Source of the DNA: JBBSBL01 sp038251325
Lineage (GTDB): Bacteria; Actinomycetota; Thermoleophilia; Solirubrobacterales; Solirubrobacteraceae
Direction of reading: 5' to 3'
Assembly (NCBI GenBank): GCA_038251325.1
Contig: JBBSBL010000026.1
Location: 1 to 33,373, forward strand
Length of the DNA stretch: 33,373 bases
Position numbers and translations under genes: made by a program. Positions 23,400 through 32,770 of the stretch are shown piece by piece. The stretch's first letter is position 1. The number at the start of each line of letters is the position of its first letter. The notes below the pieces were generated by a model, which saw nothing but the letters and a program-made list of their open reading frames with translations, was not told the origin of the DNA and did no database searches.

Positions 23400-24917
23400 G
23401 TGTCCCGAATCACCATCCGATCGTGCCGCGCCGCGAGCGCGGCCGGCGCCCTGCTGCTGCTCGCCGCGCCCACCTCCGTCGCGGCCTCGCCGATCCCGGG
23501 GGCGGACGTGCCGACGACCCGTCCCGCGTTCAGCGGCGCCCCGGCCGTGGCCCGGCCGATCGGCGGGATCCCGGTCACGCCGCAGAACCCGTTCATGGCG
23601 CCGAACGGCAAGAGCAACGTGCACAACGACGCGTGGATGACCGACGCCTACCGCACGGGCGGCCCGCTCGGCCGCTCCCCCGCGGTCCTCTCGGCCGTGC
23701 TCGACAGCCGGGTCTGCATCACGGTCACTTTCGACCGCCGCGGGCGACTCGTCGCCTCGTGCATCTCCGTGGCCACGGGTCCCAGGCTCTACATGCTCGA
23801 CCCCCGCACGCTCGACACGCGGGCCTCGCTCCCGCTGCCGTTCAAGCCGCCGGCCCGGGGCATCCCGCCGGCGCTGAACACCGCGGGCGGGGCGTACTTC
23901 TACCTCGACCGCCGCGACCGGGCCGTCCTCGCCACCACCGACCAACGCATCTGGGTCGTGCGGGAGACCGGCGGGGCGGCGCATCCCGGGTTCCAGAAGG
24001 TACGCGAGTACTCGGTGGCCCGCTACCTGAAGGGCGACGAGCGGCTGCCCTCGACCCTGCCGGACTGGCGGGGCCGGCTGTGGTTCGTCGGGCGCCAGAG
24101 CGGGACCGTCGGCGTGATCGATCCGGCGAGCGGCCGGACCCGCGCGATGCGGCTGAACGAGGAGATCGAGAACTCCTTCGCGACGAGTCGGGAGGGCGTC
24201 TACATCGCCAGCGACAAGCGGATGTACCGCATGGAGGTCGGCCGGGGCGGGCGCCCGCGCATCGTCTGGCGCTCGCGCTACGAGAACTCCGGCGTCAAGA
24301 AGCCCGGGCAGATCGACGCCGGCACCGGCACGACGCCGACCGTCATGGCCGGCGGGTACGTCGCGATCACCGACAACGCCGACCCGATGGGAGTCGTGGT
24401 CTACCGTCGCGCCGCGAAGCTCCGCCGCGGCGAGCGGCGCGTCGTCTGCCAGGTGCCCGTCTTCCGCAAGGGCGCGAGCGCGACCGAGAACTCGCTCATC
24501 ACGGTGGGTCGCTCCCTGATCGTCGAGAACAACTACGGCTACGTCCTCGGGGAGACCGCGAACGGCAAGCTCACCGAGCCGGGGATCGCGCGCGTCGACG
24601 TGCGCCCCGGCGGGCGCGGCTGCCGCCTGGTGTGGACGAACCGGACCGAGCGCGCGCCGAGCGTCGTCCCCAAGGCGTCGCTCCAGACCGGCCTCGTCTA
24701 CACCTTCACCAAGGACCCCGACCGCGCACTCCCCACCGCCGACGTGTGGTCCTGGACCGCGCTGGACTTCCGCACCGGCAGGCTCGTCTGGAAGCGGGTG
24801 GCCGGCACCGGCGGCGGCTACAACAATCACTACGCCGGCATCGCCCTGGGACCGGACGGCCGCTCGGCCTACCTCGGCGGCATAGGCGGCCTGATGGGAA
24901 TCCGGGACGGGGGCTGA
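23400..24917 (+). CDS. Secreted beta-propeller-like protein of unknown function
   Basis: A 505-residue exported protein. Residues 1-29 are a Sec signal (SRITIRSCRAASAAGALLLLAAPTSVAA). The mature part begins with a Pro-rich stretch and the block NPFMAPNGKSNVHNDAWMTD. Repeated strand-rich units follow (RLYMLDPRTLDTRA, GTVGVIDPASGRTRA, DFRTGRLVWKRV, GPDGRSAYLGG) that look like blades of a PQQ/YVTN-type propeller. Scattered cysteines (VCITV, ASCIS, VVCQV, GCRLVW) may pair outside the cell. No catalytic signature is recognisable. It is a full-length paralog of the partial gene at 1-681. The GTG at 23400 has a good Shine-Dalgarno (AGGAG at 23388-23392) in a leader of about 50 nt. Regulation by the divergent TetR protein is likely. 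Confidence 0.85.
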   Translation: MSRITIRSCRAASAAGALLLLAAPTSVAASPIPGADVPTTRPAFSGAPAVARPIGGIPVTPQNPFMAPNGKSNVHNDAWMTDAYRTGGPLGRSPAVLSAVLDSRVCITVTFDRRGRLVASCISVATGPRLYMLDPRTLDTRASLPLPFKPPARGIPPALNTAGGAYFYLDRRDRAVLATTDQRIWVVRETGGAAHPGFQKVREYSVARYLKGDERLPSTLPDWRGRLWFVGRQSGTVGVIDPASGRTRAMRLNEEIENSFATSREGVYIASDKRMYRMEVGRGGRPRIVWRSRYENSGVKKPGQIDAGTGTTPTVMAGGYVAITDNADPMGVVVYRRAAKLRRGERRVVCQVPVFRKGASATENSLITVGRSLIVENNYGYVLGETANGKLTEPGIARVDVRPGGRGCRLVWTNRTERAPSVVPKASLQTGLVYTFTKDPDRALPTADVWSWTALDFRTGRLVWKRVAGTGGGYNNHYAGIALGPDGRSAYLGGIGGLMGIRDGG

Positions 24918-24933
24918 GGGGGGCGGCGCGGGG

Positions 24934-25816
24934 TCACGACGCCAGGAGGCGGCTCAGCAGGTCGGCGACGCGGTCGGGCTCTTCGCGCAGGCGCCGCGGC
25001 GTGACGCGGACGACCCGCCACCCGGCGAGCAGGAGGCGCTGGTCCTTGCGGCGGTCGCGGCCGTGGCAGCCGGCGAGCATCGACGAAGGCCAGGAACGCC
25101 TCCTCCCGTTCGCTGCGCGTGAGCCGCTCATCGCGGACGCCGGCCGCGATGAGCGCTCCCAGGGCCGGCGCCCCTGCTCGTCGCGGATAGCGGTCGAGCA
25201 GGACGTTCACCGCGCGCAGGTCGACGCGCCGGGCGAGCTCCGCGCGCTCGAGGGCGCGTTCGAGGCCGCGGCGATCGAGGACGGCGGCGAGGTCGAGCAG
25301 CGTGCGGGACGGCGTGGTGGTCGGCAGGCCGTCGAGGGTGGTGCGTTCGTCGGGCGCGATCCGGGCGCGGTGGACCCGCAAGCCCGGACGAGAGCGCAGC
25401 CGTCGCGGCGAGGTGACGTCGATGTCCGTCGCGGCGACGGGAAAGCTCCAGGCCGTGGCGGCAGCGCGATGGCTGAGGAAGGCGTCGTTGCCCGCCGCGA
25501 GGACGGCCGCCCAGCGCGTGGCGCCCCGCGGCAATGCGCGATGTCCGACCGCGTAGACGCCCGGACGGAGCGGGATGAGGCGCCCGCTGTGCACGAGGCG
25601 ATCGATCGCATTGGAAGAGAGGACCATCGCCCGGACCTGGCGGCGGGCGACGACGCCGCCCTGCCGGTTCGCGAGCGCCGCAATGGCGCGGCCGGGGTGG
25701 TCCGGGTGCGATCGACTTCCATTATCGACGTCGATCGCACCCGCGTCGTCCATCGGCGCAGTCTGGTTGGGGGATCTGTGCCGCGTGGGGCGCGGATCGT
25801 GAGTTCTCTCGGACAC
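24934..25816 (-). pseudogene. AbiEi-type winged-helix protein with a deleted, frameshifted DUF559 nuclease domain
   Basis: The N-terminal 220 residues match the actinobacterial AbiEi-antitoxin-like family: a winged helix (AIAALANRQGGVVARRQV) and the block RLIPLRPGVYAVGHRALP, then LTTTPSRTLLDLAA. Intact members end in a DUF559 endonuclease of about 100 residues. Here the nuclease begins normally (LTRSEREEAFLAFVDA) and its end is present in another frame (RDRRKDQRLLLAGWRVVRVT to the TGA at 24934). The middle, holding the catalytic acidic residues, is gone. The join lies near 25070-25085 and removes roughly 40 residues. In the original frame translation would run on to 24869 with a low-complexity Arg/Pro tail. 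The start is GTG 25816 or ATG 25753. The winged-helix part may still be functional. Confidence 0.75.
25703..25743. repeat. 14-bp perfect inverted repeat at the 5' end of the AbiEi-type gene
   Basis: Arms 25703-25716 (CGGGTGCGATCGAC) and 25730-25743 (GTCGATCGCACCCG) are exact reverse complements around a 13-nt spacer. They fall within the first codons if the ATG at 25753 is used. AbiEi-type antitoxins bind inverted repeats in their own promoters, so a self-operator is possible. Confidence 0.55.
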
Positions 25817-25950
25817 GCCTGTTGCGCCGGTCCAGCCCGCGACGGCTCGGCCCAGGGTGGTCCGCGGCCCGCGCCTCGTATGTCCGGCGTGTGAACGGCG
25901 CGCGGCCGGCTTGAGGGCGGCTCGGTGCCGGCGCTAGGGTCGATCCCCTA

Positions 25951-25978
25951 CCCGGGGCGGCGCGCGAGCCGCCCCGGG
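25951..25978. repeat. GC-rich hairpin just upstream of the deacetylase promoter box
   Basis: An 11-bp perfect stem, CCCGGGGCGGC (25951-25961) and GCCGCCCCGGG (25968-25978), encloses the loop GCGCGA. It ends 3 nt before the TAACTT box (25982-25987). A second box, TAGGGT (25935-25940), lies upstream; a transcript from there would carry the hairpin in its leader. There is no T-run. The remainder of the gap 25817-25950 shows nothing I can assign. Confidence 0.5.
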
Positions 25979-25995
25979 GGCTAACTTCTCATCCC

Positions 25996-26748
25996 ATGGG
26001 TGCGGCCACGGCACTACGTCTCGACCGTCGGCGCGCGCGCGCCGCCTGGCGGCATCCGCTGGTCCTCGCCTACCACGCCGTCGGGGACGCCGATCCCGCC
26101 GACGACCCCGAGGCGCTCGTGGTCCGCCCGGAGCATCTGCGCGCCCACGTCCGCCTGCTGCAACGCGCCGGCTTCGGATTCCGGACCGCGGCGGAGCTGC
26201 TCGACGGCGGGGGCGACCAAGACGGCGACGGCGGGCGCACGGCGGTGCTCACCTTCGACGACGGCTGGCGCGACGCGCACACGATCGTCGCGCCCATGCT
26301 CGCCGAGCTCGGCGTCCGCGCGACGTTCTTCGTCTGCCCCGGGCTGTGGGGGCAGCGCAGCCCGTACGTGCACGAGGAGTGCGGCGCCTTCCTCACCGCC
26401 GAGGAGGCCGGGCGCCTCCACGCGACCGGGCACGAGCTCGGGGGCCACTCGATGACCCACCCCGACCTGCGGACCCTCGACGAGGCCGGGCTCGCGCGCG
26501 AGACGCGGGAGGCCAAATCGGCGATCGAGGCGCTGACCGGCGAGCCCTGCCGCACCTTCGCCTATCCGTTCGGCTCGGCCGGCGAGCGCGAGATCGCCGC
26601 CGTGCGCGACGCCGGCTACGACCTCGGCTTCGGATGGGGCGCCGATCTCCCGCGCCGGCGGTTCGCGCTGCCCCGCCTCGCCGGCCCGACGCGCCACGGC
26701 GCCGCCGGGCTCGGCCTCAAGCTGGCCGGCCTGCGGCCGCCGGGGTGA
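25996..26748 (+). CDS. Polysaccharide deacetylase (carbohydrate esterase 4)
   Basis: A 250-residue NodB-homology protein that would remove acetyl groups from a glycan. The CE4 motifs are present: LTFDDGW (Asp88, Asp89), GGHSMTHPDL with metal ligands His151 and His155, and FAYPFGS. LVLAYHAVG near residue 25 opens the barrel. There is no signal peptide, so the enzyme is probably cytoplasmic or peripheral and may act on a lipid-linked or precursor sugar. The ATG at 25996 is 8 nt after TAACTT, with no Shine-Dalgarno. It is tightly followed by a glycosyltransferase gene, either 11 nt apart or overlapping as GTGA. That suggests a shared role in a glycoconjugate or exopolysaccharide; the product is not identifiable. 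Confidence 0.9.
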   Translation: MGAATALRLDRRRARAAWRHPLVLAYHAVGDADPADDPEALVVRPEHLRAHVRLLQRAGFGFRTAAELLDGGGDQDGDGGRTAVLTFDDGWRDAHTIVAPMLAELGVRATFFVCPGLWGQRSPYVHEECGAFLTAEEAGRLHATGHELGGHSMTHPDLRTLDEAGLARETREAKSAIEALTGEPCRTFAYPFGSAGEREIAAVRDAGYDLGFGWGADLPRRRFALPRLAGPTRHGAAGLGLKLAGLRPPG

Positions 26749-26759
26749 GCGCGGCCGGC

Positions 26760-27860
26760 ATGCGGATCACGCTGTTCGACACCGTCGGGCACGGGCACCA
26801 TCCGACCTGGGTGCCGGCGCTCGCCCGCGCGCTGCGACCGGCCGCCGAGGTCACATTGTGCGTTCCCGAGACGCTCGAGGCGGCCGCCGGGGGCCTGGAA
26901 GGGCCCGTCGTCCACATCCCCGAGGCGCCGGGAGCGGCCCGGGAGCTCGACCTGTTCGGGGAGATGATCGAGCGCACCCGCCCCGACCACATGGTCCACC
27001 TCTACGGGATCAAGGCGACGCTTCGCGAATGGCTGCGCCGGCCGCCCTTCCCGGTGCCCTGCACGCTGACGGTGGTCCACGCCGCGGCGCTCCACTACCC
27101 CACCCGCTACGGCACCCGGCTCAGCCCCGCGCAGTGGGGCAACGCGCTCTACAAGGAGCAGCTCGTGCTCCGCTGGCGCCGCCGGCCCGACGCGCACGCC
27201 ATCCTCGTGATGGAGGAGGCTGCGGTCGACCGCTGGGCGCGCCGCGGCGGCGCGACCCCCTACTCCCTCCCGGAGCCGCCCGTCGCGCTCCCCCCGGGCG
27301 GCCTGCCGAGCGGGCAGCGCGACGGCGTCATGGTCTACGGCGCGCTGCGCGAGCCCAAGGGCGTCCACCTCCTGGCCGACGCGCTCGCCCTGGCCCCCAC
27401 CGACGTCCGCCTCGTCCTCGCCGGGCCGGTGGAGGCCGACTACGCCGCGAGGCTCGACGCGTCGGTCGCGGCGATGGCGGAGGCCGGCGTGCGGGTCGAG
27501 CTCGAGGCGGGATTCGTCCCGATCGACGAGGTCCTGTGCCGGCTCGCCGTCGTCCGGGTGCTGGCCATGCCCTACGTGCGGCAGCCGGGGACCTCGCGCA
27601 CGCTCGTCGAGGCGGCCGCCGTCGGGACGCCGGTGGTCGCCCACGACTACGGGCTGCTGGCCGATCTCGTCCGCCGCCACGAGCTCGGGCTCGTGGTCGA
27701 CGCGAACGATCCGCTCGCCCTCCGCCGCGCGATCCTCTCCCTGACCGAGGACGAGGAGGCGCCGGCCCGCTACGCCGAGCCGCTGCGCGCGTTCGCCGAG
27801 CTCCACGCCGAGGACCGATTCCGGGCCCGGCTGGCCGCGCCGTTCGGGCTCGCGGCCTAG
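26760..27860 (+). CDS. Glycosyltransferase, GT4-like (GT-B fold)
   Basis: A 366-residue glycosyltransferase. The N-terminal domain opens MRITLFDTVGHGHHPTWVPAL with a His-rich acceptor loop. The C-terminal Rossmann domain has MVYGALREPKGVHLLADAL and the nucleotide-sugar-binding block SRTLVEAAAVGTPVVAHDYG, as in GT4 enzymes. The donor is likely a UDP- or GDP-sugar; the acceptor is unknown. The ATG at 26760 is chosen because the protein fold begins there. An in-frame GTG at 26745 would overlap the deacetylase stop as GTGA and add VSAAG, and it cannot be excluded. It is the second gene of the unit with the deacetylase. Confidence 0.88.
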   Translation: MRITLFDTVGHGHHPTWVPALARALRPAAEVTLCVPETLEAAAGGLEGPVVHIPEAPGAARELDLFGEMIERTRPDHMVHLYGIKATLREWLRRPPFPVPCTLTVVHAAALHYPTRYGTRLSPAQWGNALYKEQLVLRWRRRPDAHAILVMEEAAVDRWARRGGATPYSLPEPPVALPPGGLPSGQRDGVMVYGALREPKGVHLLADALALAPTDVRLVLAGPVEADYAARLDASVAAMAEAGVRVELEAGFVPIDEVLCRLAVVRVLAMPYVRQPGTSRTLVEAAAVGTPVVAHDYGLLADLVRRHELGLVVDANDPLALRRAILSLTEDEEAPARYAEPLRAFAELHAEDRFRARLAAPFGLAA

Positions 27861-27881
27861 CGCCGCCTATCGTCTCCCGCC

Positions 27882-29720
<1,839 letters not shown>

Positions 29721-29727
29721 GACAGGC

Positions 29728-31128
29728 TCACAGCGGGACGTCGCCCTCCAGCACCGCGCCGTCCGGGACGCGCGCCGGGGCGTCGGGCGCGCGGATCCTC
29801 ACGCGGCCCCGGGCCACTACCCCGGCGCCGAAGGTCACGTCGCCGGACACCTCGAGGCGCTCGCAGGCCACGAGCGAGGGGGCGCCGGCGGGAAAGCGCG
29901 CCTCGAAGTCGCCGAGCAGGCGGTAGTGGGCGGGATCGAGGTCGACAAACACCTCGGGGGTGGCCCCGGGGGCGGCGACGATCCGCGCCTCGTCGTCGAG
30001 CGCGTAGCGGTCGGAGCGCAGGACGAGGAGGTCGCTCGTCGTCTTGACCGGGACCAGGCGCGAGCGCGACACCCGGATCGCCTGGGCGCCCGGGAAGACC
30101 GAGATCGCCGCGCCCATCGCGGTCTCGATCTGGAGCACGGGCGGGGAGTCGCCGTCGCGCGGGTCGAGGGTCTTGCGGTTGACGATCACCGGCAGGCCGA
30201 GCACGCCCTCGCGCTCCGCGAGCGCCGAGGCGAGCGCGTCGAGGTCGAGCCACAGGTTGTTGGTGTTGAAGTAGCGGTGGCGGGACACGTCCTGGAAGGC
30301 GGCCTGGTCCTCGTCCGGGGTCTGCGCCGACTCGCGCAGCACGAGGCGCCCGTCCGCGCGGCGCGCCAGGTGGCCGCCCTTGCGGTCCGCCTCCGTGCGG
30401 TCGGCGGCCTCCATCACGAAGGGCACCGCCTCCCGCGCGATCCAGGCGAGGATGCGCGGGTCGAGCTCGGCGCCGAGGTTGTCGGAGTTCGCGACGAAGG
30501 CCCAGCGGAAGCCGCGCTCGCGGAGCGCGTCGAGCAGGCCGGAGGTGAGCAGGGAGGTGTAGAGGTCGCCGTGGCCGGGCGGGCACCACTCCAGCGCCGG
30601 GTCCGCCGGCCAGGTCGCGGGGGCGAGGTCGTCCGCGGAGAGTTTCGGCTCGCGGCTCTGGAGGAAGTCGAGCGGCAGCCCGTCGACCGCGAGCTCGGGG
30701 TGGGCGTCCAGTGCGGCGAGCGTGTCCTCGCGCGTGGAGAAGCTGTCCATCAGCACCAGCGGGAGGCGCGCGGCGTGCCGGGCGCGCAGCGCGAGGAGCT
30801 GGCGGACGATGACCTCGAGGAAGGTCAGGCCGTCCTTGACCGGCAGCAGCGACTTCGCCCGGGTCATCCCCATGCTCGTGCCCAGGCCACCGTTGAGCCG
30901 GATGACCACGGCGCGGTCGAGGACCGCGGCGGCCTCCTCGGCGCCGGGCTCGGGCAGGTCGGCGGCGTCGGGGAGCTCGGCGACCGGCTCGACCTCCGCC
31001 TCGGGCAGCATCCCCGTCTCGCCCGCCTCGAGCCGGCGGTAGTACTGCGCGAACGCGGCGATCGCGGGCTCGGCCACGCCCGCGGCGCGCATCTTCTCCT
31101 CGCTGGCGCGAAGGCCCTCGGCGCTCAT
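29728..31128 (-). CDS. UTP-glucose-1-phosphate uridylyltransferase, eukaryotic UDPGP type
   Basis: A 466-residue nucleotidyltransferase that makes UDP-glucose from UTP and glucose-1-phosphate. It belongs to the UDPGP family (PF01704) typical of eukaryotes, not to the GalU family of most bacteria. Key blocks are RLNGGLGTSMGM (UTP-binding loop), AKSLLPVKDGLTFLE, WCPPGHGDLYTSLL, VANSDNLGAELD, FNTNNLWLDL and VKTTSDLLVL. A short C-terminal left-handed beta-helix follows (LEVSGDVTFGAGVVARGRVRI). UDP-glucose would feed glycosyltransferases such as the one at 26760. The ATG at 31128 is 9 nt after TAGCGT (31138-31143). It is separated from the upstream monooxygenase gene by 43 nt. Confidence 0.93.
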   Translation of the reverse strand: MSAEGLRASEEKMRAAGVAEPAIAAFAQYYRRLEAGETGMLPEAEVEPVAELPDAADLPEPGAEEAAAVLDRAVVIRLNGGLGTSMGMTRAKSLLPVKDGLTFLEVIVRQLLALRARHAARLPLVLMDSFSTREDTLAALDAHPELAVDGLPLDFLQSREPKLSADDLAPATWPADPALEWCPPGHGDLYTSLLTSGLLDALRERGFRWAFVANSDNLGAELDPRILAWIAREAVPFVMEAADRTEADRKGGHLARRADGRLVLRESAQTPDEDQAAFQDVSRHRYFNTNNLWLDLDALASALAEREGVLGLPVIVNRKTLDPRDGDSPPVLQIETAMGAAISVFPGAQAIRVSRSRLVPVKTTSDLLVLRSDRYALDDEARIVAAPGATPEVFVDLDPAHYRLLGDFEARFPAGAPSLVACERLEVSGDVTFGAGVVARGRVRIRAPDAPARVPDGAVLEGDVPL

Positions 31129-31171
31129 CGCGCGGGAACGCTAGCGCGCGGGCGTCGACCGCAGCCTGCGG

Positions 31172-32716
31172 CTACGCGCCCACCGCCTCCCGCGCCACCG
31201 CCGGCCGCCGCGCCCTCAGGGTGTAGCGCTCGGGGTCGAAGCGGCGGGTTCTCCGGCGGAAGGGGTAGCTGAAGCCGGGCCAGAGCGTCGAGTTGCGCCC
31301 GGTCCGGTCCAGGTACCAGCTGCGGCAGCCGCCGGCGGACCACACCGTGCCGGGCATACGCGCGTCGATCTCACGGTTGTAGGCGGCCTGGGCCTCCGGA
31401 CGGACCTCCACCACGCCGGCGCCGCGCTCGTCCATCGCCCGCAACGCGCCCATCACGTAGCGCACCTGGGACTCGATGAAGAAGACGATCGAGTTGTGCC
31501 CGGAGCCCGTGTTCGGGCCCGTGAGCAGGAAGAGGTTGGGGAAGCCGGCCACCGCGCTGCCCTTGTAGGCCCGGGCGCTGCCGTCCCATACCTCGCCCAG
31601 GGAGCGCCCGTCGCGCCCGACGATGCGCCGGGCGGCGGGCATCTCGGTGACCTGGAACCCGGTGCCGAAGATGATCGCGTCGACCTCGCGCTCGGTCCCG
31701 TCGGTGGTGAGGATCGAGCGCGGGCGCACCTCGGCGATCCCGTCCGTCACCACCTCCACGTTGTCCCGGCGCAGCGACGGGTAGTAGTCGTCGGAGACCA
31801 GGATGCGCTTGCAACCCATCACGTAGTCGGGCGTGAGCTTCGCCCGCAGGGCCGGGTCGGGCACCTGGCGGTGCAGGTGCCCGATGACCAGCCGCTGCTG
31901 GGCCCGCATGATCCGCGGGTGCATTAAGCCGAGCGCGAAGGTCTCCCGGCCCCAGAAGATCGCGCCCCGCATCGCGCTCTGCAGCCACGGGACCCGCGCG
32001 TAGAGGCGATGCTCGAGGTCGCTCAGGGCGCGGTCGCGGCGCGGGACCACCCAGGGGGCGGTGCGCTGGAAGAGGTGGACCTGCGCGGCGCGCGGCTGGA
32101 TCTGTGGCACGAACTGGATGGCGGAGGCGCCAGTCCCGATGACCGCGACGCGTTCGCCGGCGAGGTCGTGGTCGTGGTCCCAGCGCGCGGAGTGGAAGGT
32201 CGGGCCGGTGAAGCTCTCCAGGCCGGCCAGCGCGGGGACCGAGGGCTCGCTGAGGCCGCCGGTGGCGCTGACCAGGACGTCCGCGGTCAGCGTTCCGCCG
32301 GCGGTCTCGACGCGCCAGCGCGACTCGTCCTCGTCCCACGCCGAGCGAAGCACCTCGTGGCCGAAGCGGATGCGCGCGACCAGCCCGCGCCGCTCGGCGA
32401 ACTCTCGCAGGTAGGCCCAGATCTCCGGCTGGGGCGAGAAGCTGCGCGACCAGCCGGGGTTCTGCGCGAAGGAGTAGGAGTAGAGGAGCGACGGGACGTC
32501 GCAGGCGCACCCGGGGTAGGTGTTGTCCCGCCACGTCCCCCCGAGGTCGTCCGCGCGCTCGAGGATCGCGAAGTCCTCGATCCCGGCGTCGCGGAGCGCG
32601 GCGCCCATCGCCAGGCCGGAGAACCCGCTGCCGACGATCGCCACACGGACGTGCTCGCCGGGCGCGTGATCCTCGGCGTGGTCCGCAGCTCCCGGCGACT
32701 GAACCTCGTTCAACAT
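31172..32716 (-). CDS. Flavin-containing monooxygenase, Baeyer-Villiger type
   Basis: A 514-residue class B flavin monooxygenase that would use NADPH and O2 to insert oxygen into a ketone or oxidise a soft nucleophile. The FAD site is VAIVGSGFSGLAMG (residues 25-38). The Baeyer-Villiger fingerprint FTGPTFHSARWD is at 169-180, with Asp in the last position as in many BVMOs. The NADPH loop VIGTGASAIQFVPQIQ begins near 192. GGTWRDNTYPGCACDVPS is the conserved block after the FAD site. The substrate is unknown. The ATG at 32716 has TAGGCT (32724-32729) 7 nt upstream and TTGACG as -35. It is divergent from a TetR gene with a shared operator-like palindrome. Confidence 0.92.
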   Translation of the reverse strand: MLNEVQSPGAADHAEDHAPGEHVRVAIVGSGFSGLAMGAALRDAGIEDFAILERADDLGGTWRDNTYPGCACDVPSLLYSYSFAQNPGWSRSFSPQPEIWAYLREFAERRGLVARIRFGHEVLRSAWDEDESRWRVETAGGTLTADVLVSATGGLSEPSVPALAGLESFTGPTFHSARWDHDHDLAGERVAVIGTGASAIQFVPQIQPRAAQVHLFQRTAPWVVPRRDRALSDLEHRLYARVPWLQSAMRGAIFWGRETFALGLMHPRIMRAQQRLVIGHLHRQVPDPALRAKLTPDYVMGCKRILVSDDYYPSLRRDNVEVVTDGIAEVRPRSILTTDGTEREVDAIIFGTGFQVTEMPAARRIVGRDGRSLGEVWDGSARAYKGSAVAGFPNLFLLTGPNTGSGHNSIVFFIESQVRYVMGALRAMDERGAGVVEVRPEAQAAYNREIDARMPGTVWSAGGCRSWYLDRTGRNSTLWPGFSYPFRRRTRRFDPERYTLRARRPAVAREAVGA

Positions 32717-32723
32717 GGCCGCG

Positions 32724-32763
32724 AGCCTAGCGGCTTGTTGAATCAACGTCAACGACGTAGCAT
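32724..32763. promoter_or_regulatory. Divergent promoters sharing a central palindromic operator
   Basis: Minus-strand promoter: -35 TTGACG (32747-32752), 17-nt spacer, -10 TAGGCT (32724-32729). Plus-strand promoter: -35 TTGTTG (32735-32740), 17-nt spacer, -10 TAGCAT (32758-32763). The palindrome GTTGA-A-TCAAC (32737-32747), with a further GTCAAC at 32748-32753, covers both -35 regions. A dimer bound here would shut both promoters. Confidence 0.65.
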
Positions 32764-32770
32764 CGCCGGC

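Noticed and set aside
18528..24830. A 2100-codon open frame on the minus strand
   Set aside because: It runs antisense to the GH1, propeller and pseudogene frames, has no family resemblance as a whole and is rich in Arg/Pro/His. Long antisense frames are expected at this base composition; only the M14 and TetR genes are real on that strand.
31159..31171. CCGCAG-C-CTGCGG inverted repeat between the monooxygenase and UDP-glucose pyrophosphorylase genes
   Set aside because: The arms are 6 bp with a 1-nt centre, too tight for an RNA hairpin, and short repeats like this arise often by chance in such GC-rich DNA.
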